DNA of 26,717 bases. It comes from a virus. Both the position numbers and the translations under genes were made by a program. Positions 10,901-18,600 of the stretch are shown here, piece by piece. Every line of letters begins with the position of its first letter. The stretch's first letter is position 1. The notes under the pieces are model-generated. The model was not told the origin of the DNA and did not search any database. It saw only the letters and a list, made by a program, of their open reading frames with translations. The DNA is taken from positions 1 through 26,717 of IMG/VR virus record IMGVR_UViG_3300023180_005196, one strand, 5' to 3'.

Positions 10901-11760
10901 CGGGAAAACTGGGTCGTATTAATTTTCTAAATGATACTGAGAATTCGGTAATAAGAGGATTATTTCCAAGTCCATCTTTCAATTCAAGAGCAGCTACTGG
11001 TAATAGTTCCTTTGGTTACTTTGGTGGTGGAACATGGACATCACAAGTAGATCGTATTGAATATACTAATGATATCGCATTGGCAGTAACAAGAGGTCCA
11101 TTAAATCAAGCAAAAAGCTATCTGGGAGCAACAGGTACTCAAGATTTTGGTTATTTTGGTGGAGGAGATACACCTGGTACTGGAGCAGTATCAACATTGG
11201 ATCGTATTGATTATTCCAATGATACTGCTGCGGGATTAGCAAGAGGTCCATTACTGGTCAGCAGAAATAGATTTGATGGTGTTGGTAATCAATCATTTGG
11301 TTACTTTGGTGGTGGAAATCCTGGTCCAAAATCATCAGTAGACCGTATCGATTATTCTAATGATACTGCATCATTGACTCCTGTCGGACCATTAACACGC
11401 AATATGTATTCGTATGCCGTAACGGGTAATTCATCAGGTGCTTATTTTACTGGTGGCACCCCTGGAACTTTATCATCAGTAGAGCGTATGGATTATTCTA
11501 ATGATACTGCCGCACCAACACCAAAGGGTCCATTATCCCGTGGTAATGTCGAACATGGAGCAACTGGAAATGAAAATTATGGATATTTTATTGGTGGTTT
11601 TCCTGGAAACACATCAACAATAGAAAGAATTGATTATGCCAATGATACCGTGGTAGCATCAATCAGAAGTTTTGTTGATGGTATGGAAACTGATGAATGC
11701 CAAGCAGTATCACCAACAGAAAATGGACTTCCACAATCTTCAGGAACCTTGATTCTTTAA
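7918..11760 (+). CDS. Giant kelch-like multi-propeller fibre protein, copy 2
   Basis: 1280 residues with the same plan as copy 1: cap 1-41 (RGIFSLLDVRERQ, then WSVKSDVW), then 24 kelch-like blades grouped 6+6+6+6 at residues 42-350, 351-650, 651-985 and 986-1280. Only the second propeller (blades 7-12) is close to the consensus. The first, third and fourth contain many altered blades, such as GYFASNRTIFERINYSND and GYWYRTNTNVDAVTALDFSN. Its three linkers differ from those shared by copies 1 and 3. It starts at ATG 7918 inside the end of the sulfotransferase gene (14-base overlap), which suggests translational coupling. It ends 10 bases before promoter motif 2. The likely role is a virion fibre with multiple binding faces; the binding partner is unknown. 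Confidence 0.85.
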   Translation: MAVTNKRGIFSLLDVRERQGLGVWSVKSDVWTSFFEQAHPFGYFAGGAPAVSTVRRVDYSNDTSTSSPKGALFTPRRRHAGVGNQNFGYFAGGGNTSAPLFSSVDRIDYSNDTSQATVRGPLSAAQAYNAAAGNSDFGYFASNRTIFERINYSNDTVAASQRASISPARYLAATGNASYGYFGGGIVAAAVSTVDRIDYANDTAAALVKGPLNTGRSLLAATGNASFGYFGGGIVGPAFSGEQSIVDRVDYSNDTATASPKGPLSNTPEGLAATGSSSFGYFAAGIVSPSLEYSTVNRVDYSNDTATASIRGPLHTLGYQFAASSAQANGITKSTFFSKGNVLKDIGFDTGYFGGGFGPTSSTVDRINYSNDTATASAKGPLSAGRYHHAATGNASFGYFGGGAPGPLSTVDRIDYSNDTATASPKGPLSSARYRLAATGNQSYGYFGGGNGPVSTVDRIDYSNDTATASPKGPLSLARQYVTATGNSSFGYFGGGNPGPLSTVDRIDYSNDTETASPKGPLSLARSLLAATGNADFGYFGGSTSTVDRIDYSSDTATASVRGPLSVARSGLAATGNSSFGYFGGGDPGSFSTVDRIDYSNDTATAPAKGPLSVARYHHAASSARANGLVTKTIPLPINYATGNVALSNVGYWYRTNTNVDAVTALDFSNDTSNINNRSSLNFPGTPPLGAFGYGAIGNTGFGYFADANSPQTGVRRIDYANDTADAIVTRNLNHSAGAQMVRAGVGNNVYGYFTNTIVSALERIDYANDLVTDRGGCLYPLSQRSGTGNLNFGYIIGGSGTPSPSSSWSSIERIDYSTDGAAALVRGPLSSGEKRYGGACGNADGGYSMGGDVGGIPGTTSSVERIDYSNDTVAAAPKGNLNVDRDNCAASGNADYGYVYGNGYSPSATVTYFDRIDYSNDTATASIRGTVANIPASPGSGTRCHAAIGPRDNALYSLNPNTGQLPSSLGLPIASRPRFPVTAFGYFISGSPSSGKLGRINFLNDTENSVIRGLFPSPSFNSRAATGNSSFGYFGGGTWTSQVDRIEYTNDIALAVTRGPLNQAKSYLGATGTQDFGYFGGGDTPGTGAVSTLDRIDYSNDTAAGLARGPLLVSRNRFDGVGNQSFGYFGGGNPGPKSSVDRIDYSNDTASLTPVGPLTRNMYSYAVTGNSSGAYFTGGTPGTLSSVERMDYSNDTAAPTPKGPLSRGNVEHGATGNENYGYFIGGFPGNTSTIERIDYANDTVVASIRSFVDGMETDECQAVSPTENGLPQSSGTLIL
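8041..11700 (+). repeat. 24 kelch-like blade repeats, copy 2 array
   Basis: In-frame tandem units of about 125-160 bases. The DNA of units 7-12 is nearly interchangeable with that of copies 1 and 3, while units 1-6 and especially 13-24 have diverged at both DNA and protein level. Groups begin at 8041, 8968, 9868 and 10873. Confidence 0.88.
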
Positions 11761-11770
11761 ATGCCATAAG

Positions 11771-11790
11771 TATGCTATAATAAACAAAAC
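11771..11790 (+). promoter_or_regulatory. Repeated promoter motif 2 (extended -10 or late-type)
   Basis: The 20-base motif is identical to those at 6455 and 19406. It lies 10 bases after propeller gene 2 and 11 bases before the ATG of the GT-A glycosyltransferase. TATAAT is at 11776-11781 with TG one base upstream. A TTGATT at 11749 is 21 bases from the -10 and so too far to be a good -35. Confidence 0.75.
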
Positions 11791-11801
11791 TGTTATTTGA
11801 T

Positions 11802-12455
11802 ATGGGTATAATGATTGCTCTCCCCTGTCATGGGGGAATTGTGAATGAGAAGACAACAATGAGTTTGTTCAATCTGGGCAAACTCTTAGTAAGAAATGGT
11901 ATTCCACATGGTCTTCTCACACAGGCAAACTCTTCCTTGATTACTCATGGAAGGTCTAAGTGTGCAAACTTTTTTATCAACAACACAGATCATGAATATC
12001 TGTTCTTTCTTGATAGTGATATTGGATTTAATCCAGAAGATGTGTTAAAATTATTGAGTCATAATGAAGACATCGTTTCGGGTACATATCCAATGAAGAC
12101 AATACCGATTCGATATTGTGTTGATGTTCTTCAACCAGAAGAACGTAAAGGTGATTTACTCAAGGTTGGTGGTAATGGAATGGGATTTGTAATGATTCAT
12201 CGTAATGTCTTTACTGATATTGCACGGAAGTTTCCATACCTTAAATACACACCATCAACAAGGGATAGTAACCATCCACCATCAGAAGCAGAGATGAATA
12301 ACTCATATCATTACTTTGCAGAAGAAAGAATTGGTGATAGTTTCGCATCGGAGGACAAAAGTTTCTTTTATCGTGCTAGAATGATAGGATATAAACATTG
12401 GCTAGATACTACAATCAAACTACAACACGTTGGTTCACACGTTTTTGCTGAATAA
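11802..12455 (+). CDS. GT-A fold glycosyltransferase (GT2/Anp1-like)
   Basis: 217 residues. MIALPCHGGIVNEKTTMSL opens like a GT-A domain. LFFLDSDIGFNPED contains the metal and nucleotide-sugar binding DxD (D71-S72-D73), followed by IVSGTYPMK and a GNGMGFVMIHRNVF segment. Near the end are an acidic pair (SEDKSFFYRA, possible catalytic base region) and LQHVGSHVF, whose His could complete metal binding. It is predicted to transfer a sugar from a nucleotide sugar to a phage or host acceptor in the cytoplasm. It is the first gene of the operon after promoter motif 2, with 2 bases before the GT4 gene. It is shorter than typical GT2 enzymes, as phage versions often are. Sugar and acceptor cannot be read. 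Confidence 0.8.
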   Translation: MGIMIALPCHGGIVNEKTTMSLFNLGKLLVRNGIPHGLLTQANSSLITHGRSKCANFFINNTDHEYLFFLDSDIGFNPEDVLKLLSHNEDIVSGTYPMKTIPIRYCVDVLQPEERKGDLLKVGGNGMGFVMIHRNVFTDIARKFPYLKYTPSTRDSNHPPSEAEMNNSYHYFAEERIGDSFASEDKSFFYRARMIGYKHWLDTTIKLQHVGSHVFAE

Positions 12456-12457
12456 TT

Positions 12458-14212
12458 ATGAAATCTGGAGCAACTGAAAGTTCATTTTATTATCTTTCAC
12501 AACACTATGAGTTTCCTGAAGATGTAGAGGTATCACATCTACCAGAGGAACTTAAAAAATCTAATAAACCATATAAGGTTTTGTGGGCACATCATTCCTA
12601 CGATCAACCAGCACTTCTAAATTTCAATCATGAGACTGTAAATCATATTGTTACTCCTTCTCATTGGGCAAAGGAGCAACTGATTAAGTTTCATAAGGTT
12701 CCAAAGAATAAAATCACTGTCATTTCAAATGGTGTGAGTGACATCTTCACCTACTCTGAAAATAAAACGAAGACTTTTATTCATACTTCTATCCCTTATA
12801 AAGGATTGGAGTTGATGCCTGCCATTATACAAAGGATTCATCAAAGACATCCTGATGCGAAGTTCAAAATCTTTTCATCAATGTCCCTCTATGGTCCTCT
12901 GAATGATCCTTATATTGAATTGTATGAAGATCTGAAGAAACTGCCCAATGTAGAATACTCTGCCGCAGTAGATCAAGAAGAACTTGTTACTGCCTATCAG
13001 GATGCTGCCTTCTTTATTCATCCAAACATTTGGGAAGAGACATTCTGTGTCTCTATGGCAGAGGCAATGAAGTCTGGTGCCTATCCAATTATTACAAACA
13101 TTGGAGCACTGTCGGAAGTTGCTGGTGAGAACTTTGCCTCTGTTGTTCCTTTGGATGGAACCCGAACAACCAAGGGATATGAGGTTACAGAAAAGTTTCT
13201 AAATACTTTCGCAGAGGTTTGTTGTACTGCTCTAGATTATTTTGAAGGAGACAGAACATATTATAATCAAATCTCAAAATCACTTTCCAATCATATTTCA
13301 CAAAAGTGTGATTGGAAGAAAGTGGCACAACAATGGAAAAAACTGATTACACGAATTACTAGTGGAGAACCAATGACTAACGAAAACACTGCACTGTCTT
13401 ATACTCCCGTCACTTCTGAGCAGGCAGTGATGGATGATGATTATCTTCAGCAGGCATTTGCCAATGTTCTGAGATGGGAAGAGAGTGATAAGGAACTTGC
13501 ACAAGGTAGAACTAACTTCCAGTTGGAGAAGTTTGCTCTGCTTGAGACTCATACACTTCCCGTTGCCTTTGAGAATACTCTCAAGTCTCGTCGTCAGATG
13601 GCAGAGGGTTATATGTATAAACTCATTGAGATGAAGAAAAAGGTCCGTGAGTTTGAATTCAAGTGGGCAGGTAAGGACCGTAGCCAACCAATCATGTGGG
13701 AAACTGGTGGACCTGGTGGTGGTACGAAAGAACTGTGTTGGTTTGATCTGGATGAACTGTCACTGACTCATTATCTGAAGTCTTCTGAACTTGAGATTCG
13801 TGACCGTTTGCACCAGATGGAGCATCTGGATAAGATTCTTGCCAAACTTGTAGAAGAAAATGGTGGTAAACCAGTCAGTAGAGAGCAGTTCCTGGAAGGT
13901 GACGCTCTGTATTGGGAGCGTCGTTTTGCTGATCAGGCAATGGATGAAATGGTTGCGGCACAGACTGGTATCTCTATTGGTAACCTTCACAGTATGCGTC
14001 GTGCTTCTGCACCTTCTATCGTTGACCCAAGGAACACTCTTCCTGAGGGTTACATGCCTCTGAATAAGATTCTTGAAAGTCCTCAAGGTAGAATGGACTT
14101 CCTCAATGATCTTCAGAAGAAAGTTCTCACTGGTATTCAAGAAGTTACTGGTGAAAATCTTGGAATGATTACTGGTAGCACCGAGGAGCAGAAGAAACTG
14201 GAAGGTAACTGA
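12458..14212 (+). CDS. GT4-like glycosyltransferase fused to a C-terminal domain of unknown function
   Basis: 584 residues. Residues 1-305 form a GT-B glycosyltransferase of group 1/GT4: VISNGVSDIF at the domain hinge, SIPYKGLELM as a nucleotide-sugar domain opening, and HPNIWEETFCVSMAEAM with the EX7E pair E194/E202. Residues 306-584 are unrelated to any GT4 part I recognise. They are charged, mostly helical, with Glu/Lys-rich heptad-like stretches (RRQMAEGYMYKLIEMKKK, EIRDRLHQMEHLDKILAKLV) and a WETGGPGGGTKELCWFDLDE segment. I recall sequences like the second half as separate cyanophage genes, but cannot confirm it. The junction at M306 has its own Shine-Dalgarno. Five bases (plus the ATG of the next gene) separate it from the exostosin-like enzyme. 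The glycosyltransferase call is firm; the tail's role is unknown. Confidence 0.8.
   Translation: MKSGATESSFYYLSQHYEFPEDVEVSHLPEELKKSNKPYKVLWAHHSYDQPALLNFNHETVNHIVTPSHWAKEQLIKFHKVPKNKITVISNGVSDIFTYSENKTKTFIHTSIPYKGLELMPAIIQRIHQRHPDAKFKIFSSMSLYGPLNDPYIELYEDLKKLPNVEYSAAVDQEELVTAYQDAAFFIHPNIWEETFCVSMAEAMKSGAYPIITNIGALSEVAGENFASVVPLDGTRTTKGYEVTEKFLNTFAEVCCTALDYFEGDRTYYNQISKSLSNHISQKCDWKKVAQQWKKLITRITSGEPMTNENTALSYTPVTSEQAVMDDDYLQQAFANVLRWEESDKELAQGRTNFQLEKFALLETHTLPVAFENTLKSRRQMAEGYMYKLIEMKKKVREFEFKWAGKDRSQPIMWETGGPGGGTKELCWFDLDELSLTHYLKSSELEIRDRLHQMEHLDKILAKLVEENGGKPVSREQFLEGDALYWERRFADQAMDEMVAAQTGISIGNLHSMRRASAPSIVDPRNTLPEGYMPLNKILESPQGRMDFLNDLQKKVLTGIQEVTGENLGMITGSTEEQKKLEGN
13364..13375 (+). 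promoter_or_regulatory. Possible internal ribosome binding site and start within the GT4 fusion gene
   Basis: GGAGAACCAATG: a GGAG Shine-Dalgarno five bases before an in-frame ATG (13373) lies exactly at the junction between the glycosyltransferase domain and the C-terminal domain. Initiation here would give a separate 279-residue protein beginning MTNENTALSYTP. It may be a relic of a gene fusion or a working second start. Confidence 0.5.
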
Positions 14213-14216
14213 TCCT

Positions 14217-15134
14217 ATGGAAATTCTTTGCCAACAAAAATTTGCGGATCTTCATGACGGTGATAGAATATTCTATTCAAATATCGCAAGATGTTATGAG
14301 ACATTTAAAGAAATTGAAAAATTAGATCATGAAGTGATTTTAATTACTGGAAATGGACCAGAATTCGTTGGTCATTATGAAGATCCAAATGCAAAATATA
14401 ATGAAGCATATCAGTATTTGAATGATATTTTTCATAACCACCCTAAAAATATAAAATATTGGTTTGCTCAGAATAACATTACAAAAAAGGATAATGTTAT
14501 TCCCATACCACTTGGAATGAGAAATGGTATTCGCAGTTCGGTCAGACCAGATCATGTGACGGGTCATGATTGGGTTGTTGAGCAACATTTAATGTTGGCA
14601 GAAACATATAAAAGTAAAAAACCAGATCCCCAAAAACTTGTATATGTAAATTATTGTGATAGACCAGAACATAGGAGAACGATAGCAAAGTTATGTAATG
14701 ATTATTTGAATTCTCCTTTTCAGTATGCTAATTTAAAATATGAACTTTATCTTTCAAATATTTTAAATCATGAATGTGCCATGTCTCCAATTGGAGTTGG
14801 TGTTGACTGTTATAGAACATATGAAATTCTCTATTGTGATAGAATACCTGTTACAATGAAGGTAGGAAGACACGGTGTAGTATACAGTGATAGTACACCT
14901 CCTTCTTGGACGGGGACGCATAATGCTCCTCCACAGGATGAAGAATATCCTCTTTATACTGAGATATATTCTAAACTTCCAATTGTAATGCTAGACTCTC
15001 TTGAAGAATTAAAAGATAAAACACACTTGAAAAAATTAGTTGATGAACAAAAGAATAAAGAGTGGGATAGAAATCTTATAGATTTTAATTACTGGAAGAA
15101 TATGATTTATGAACACAAGGAACGTTTAAATTAG
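14217..15134 (+). CDS. Exostosin-like (GT47-type) glycosyltransferase
   Basis: 305 residues. The segment from about residue 145 (KLVYVNYCDRPEHRRTI) and especially residues about 185-213 (NHECAMSPIGVGVDCYRTYE followed by ILYCDRIPV) match the exostosin/fucosyltransferase-like GT-B C-terminal domain, where the conserved SPxGxGxDxxRxxE binds the nucleotide sugar. The N-terminal half (FYSNIARCYETFKEIEKL, then VIPIPLGMRNG) fits the acceptor domain. The predicted reaction is glycosyl transfer; donor and acceptor are unknown. It lies between the GT4 fusion and the degenerate oxygenase in the same operon, so three different glycosyltransferases could build a short glycan in sequence. No membrane anchor, unlike eukaryotic exostosins. 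Confidence 0.75.
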   Translation: MEILCQQKFADLHDGDRIFYSNIARCYETFKEIEKLDHEVILITGNGPEFVGHYEDPNAKYNEAYQYLNDIFHNHPKNIKYWFAQNNITKKDNVIPIPLGMRNGIRSSVRPDHVTGHDWVVEQHLMLAETYKSKKPDPQKLVYVNYCDRPEHRRTIAKLCNDYLNSPFQYANLKYELYLSNILNHECAMSPIGVGVDCYRTYEILYCDRIPVTMKVGRHGVVYSDSTPPSWTGTHNAPPQDEEYPLYTEIYSKLPIVMLDSLEELKDKTHLKKLVDEQKNKEWDRNLIDFNYWKNMIYEHKERLN

Positions 15135-15138
15135 AAAC

Positions 15139-15684
15139 ATGAATCAGAAGTTTGTAATTGTGGATGATTTTTATGATGTTGCACACCAATATCATAAAAG
15201 TTTTTTTGAAAACCAGTGTATGATAACTGAAGAGACAACTCAAAAATTATCTTATATTTTGGGTTGTCCTATTCAGATTGTAGAAGCATTTAATGAAGTA
15301 GAAGGAGAGGGTAGTAATAATTCTATCACTGCTAATGTTGGATGTGATTGGATTGCCGTAATTTATCTGACAATGCCATCTGATTGTGTGTCAAAAAAAG
15401 GTTTGAGTTTTTATACACACAAGAAAATAGGACTTGATAGTTTCCCAAATGAATATGCTCGTCAAATTAATGGTTGGCAGAACATGGATGATATTGTTAA
15501 GTCATTTAATGTTGATGATAGAAATGATTGGGAGGAATATGCCAGTGTATTTGTGAAATATAATCGTTGTATTATCTTCAGTGCAGATTTGTGGCATTCT
15601 TATGGAATGGGTTTTGGTAATGAAATAAATAACTCAATGATATACCAGAAACTGTTGATACAACATGGCAAGAGGAATATTTAG
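15139..15684 (+). CDS. Degenerate DUF6445-like oxygenase paralogue (probable pseudoenzyme)
   Basis: 181 residues. The opening QKFVIVDDFYDVAHQYHKSF and the blocks DWIAVIYLTMPSDCVSKKG, YNRCIIFSADLWHSYGMGFG align with the oxygenase at 6484 (EWGAVIYMSDPKDCVDEGG, YNRLVLFRTHLWHSHNFNFG). The catalytic residues do not: H85-x-D87 corresponds to T64-A-N66, and the 2OG-binding R192 corresponds to S166; only the distal His (H153) remains. The reading frame is intact with no stop, so this looks like loss of catalysis with retention of the fold rather than a dying gene. It overlaps propeller gene 3 by 20 bases and is the last small gene before it, as the sulfotransferase is before propeller gene 2. It may act as a binding or assembly partner of the propeller (speculative). 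Confidence 0.65.
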   Translation: MNQKFVIVDDFYDVAHQYHKSFFENQCMITEETTQKLSYILGCPIQIVEAFNEVEGEGSNNSITANVGCDWIAVIYLTMPSDCVSKKGLSFYTHKKIGLDSFPNEYARQINGWQNMDDIVKSFNVDDRNDWEEYASVFVKYNRCIIFSADLWHSYGMGFGNEINNSMIYQKLLIQHGKRNI

Positions 15685-18600
15685 ACTAAAGCAAGTTTAT
15701 GAAGAGCAGTTGTCTGGAAACTGGACTGTTAAACCTGATGTATGGTTAAGTCCGAGTCCATTTTTTGGATCTTGGGATTATGGTTACTTTGGTGGTGGTT
15801 CTCCTAGTAGAACAACAGTAGACCGTATTGATTATTCTAATGACACGGCAACGGCATCACCTAAAGGTCCATTAAGTGCCGGTAGAAATTACATATCAGC
15901 AACGGGTAATAGTTCTTTTGGTTACTTTGGTGGTGGTCAAACTCCTGCTAATGTATCAACAGTAGACCGTATAGATTATACTAATGACACCGCAACAGCA
16001 TCACCTAAGGGACCATTAAGTGCTGCTGGAGCAGCACGAGGAGCAACAGGTAATGGTTCTTATGGTTATTTTGGTGGTGGTGTTCCTGGTCCACTATCAA
16101 CAGTGGACCGTATAGATTACTCAAACGACACCGCAACAGCATCACTTAAAGGACCATTAAGTCTTGCTAGATATTCATTAGCAGCAACAGGTAATAGTTC
16201 CTTTGGTTACTTTGGTGGTGGTCGGGATTCTAGTCCTAGTACAGTATCAACAGTAGACCGTATAGATTACTCTAATGACACAGCAACAGCATCACCTAAG
16301 GGACCATTAAGTGTTGCTAGATATCGTTTAGCAGCAACAGGTAATTCTTCCTTTGGTTACTTTGGTGGTGGTGGAACTTTAGCAGTAGACCGTATAGATT
16401 ACTCTAATGATACCGCAACAGCATCACCTAAAGGTCCATTGAGTGCTGCTAGAATATACTTAGCAGCAACAGGTAATAGTTCTTTTGGTTACTTTGGTGG
16501 TGGTTTTCCTGGATTCTCAACAGTAGACCGTATAGATTACTCTAATGATACAGCAACAGCATCAGTAAGAGGTCCACTAACTCTTGCTAGAAGTGGTTTA
16601 GCAGCATCAAGTGCCAAAGCAAATGCAATCACTGATTTAACCTTATTGCCAGCATCAAGCGACCAAAGACCTAATGTAGTACCACAAGGAACTGACTTTG
16701 GTTACTTTGGTGGTGGTCAAACAGTATCAACAGTAGACCGTATAGATTACTCTAATGACACTGCAACAGCATCACCTAAAGGACCATTAAGTCTTGCTAG
16801 AAATTTTTTAGCAGCAACAGGTAATAGTTCTTTTGGTTACTTTGGTGGTGGTGCTCCTGCTCCAGTAAAATCAACAATAGACCGCATCGATTACTCTAAT
16901 GATAGTGCAACAGCATCACCTAAAGGTCCATTAAGTTCTGCTAGATATCGTTTAGCAGCAACAAGTAATAGTTCTTTTGGTTACTTTGGTGGTGGCAGTA
17001 CTCCTTCTGTAGTATCAACAGTAGACCGTATAGATTATTCTAATGACACTGCAACAGCATCACCTAAGGGACCATTAAATACTGGTAGAAGAGATTTAGC
17101 AGCAACTGGTAATAGTTCTTATGGTTACTTTGGTGGTGGTGGAAATCTAGGGCAAACGATAGTAGACCGTATTGATTATTCTAATGATACCGCAACAGCA
17201 TCACCAAAAGGTCCATTAAGTGTTGCTAGGTATCGTTTAGCAGCAACGGGTAACGATTCTTATGGTTGGTTTGGTGGTGGAGAGGCTCCAGGACCAACAA
17301 ATTTTTCAGTAGTAGACCGTATAGATTACTCTAATGATACCGCAACAGCATCACCAAAAGGACCATTAAGTACTTCTACAAGACAAGCACCGGCAGCAAC
17401 AGGTAATAGTTCTTTTGGTTACTTTGGTGGTGGTGATGATGGTGGATCTAGTTCAACAGTAGACCGTATCGACTACTCTAATGACACCGCAACAGCATCA
17501 CCCAAAGGACCATTAAGTCAAGGTAGAGAACGTTTAGCAGCATCAAGTTCCAGAGCAAATGCAATACCACTCAAAGGACCTGGTGTCCTGGAAGTAGCAG
17601 TGAGATTCAGTGATGGAACTCTTGAGACTTACAATACCGGTTACTTTGGAGGTGGTAATCCTAGTCCAAGATCAACCGTAGACCGCATAGATTACTCTAA
17701 CGACACCGCAATAGCATCACCTAAAGGTCCATTAAGTGCTGGTAGATATGATTTAGCAGCAACAGGTAATAGTTCTTATGGTTACTTTGGTGGTGGTAGA
17801 ACTCCTTCTACAGTATCAACAGTAGATCGTGTAACCTATTCTAATGATACTGCAACAGCATCACCAAAGGGACCATTAAGTCTTGCTAGATATCAATTAG
17901 CAGCAACAGGTAACAGTTCTTTTGGTTACTTTGGTGGTGGTTATAGTCCTGCTTCAGTATCAACAGTAGACCGTATTGATTACTCTAATGACACAGCAAC
18001 AGCATCACCTAAGGGACCATTAAGTGCTGCTGGAGGATACTCTGGAGCAACAGGTAATAGTTCTTTTGGATACTTTGGTGGTGGTGCTCCTGGTTTAAGA
18101 TCAACAGTAGACCTTATTGATTACTCTAATGACACTGCAACAGCATCACCTAAAGGACCATTAAGTCTTGCTAGAAATTCTTTAGCAGCAACAGGTAATA
18201 GTTCTTTTGGTTACTTTGGTGGTGGTGGTCCGGGTCCATTATCGACAGTAGACCGTATAGATTATTCTAATGACACTGCAACAGCATCACCAAAGGGACC
18301 ATTGAGTGTTATTAGCAGTGTATTAGCAGCAACAGGTAATAGTTCTTTTGGTTACTTTGGTGGTGGTTTTGGTCCATTATCGACAGTAGACCGTATAGAT
18401 TATTCTAATGACACTGCAACAGCATCACCTAAGGGAATATTAAGTGTTGCTAGACTGCGTTTAGCAGCATCAAGTGCCAGAGCCAACGGATTTGCTGCAA
18501 TCGGTCCATCAGTAACAGCAAACGTTTCAAGATTTGGTCCCGCAGGATATGGTTACTTTGGTGGTGGTAGTGGTAATAGTTCAGTAGTTAATAGAATTAA

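Noticed and set aside
13298-14140. Antisense reading frames over the C-terminal half of the GT4 fusion gene
   Set aside because: They have no ribosome site or familiar motif and lie opposite a well-formed coding frame; they are by-products of codon bias.
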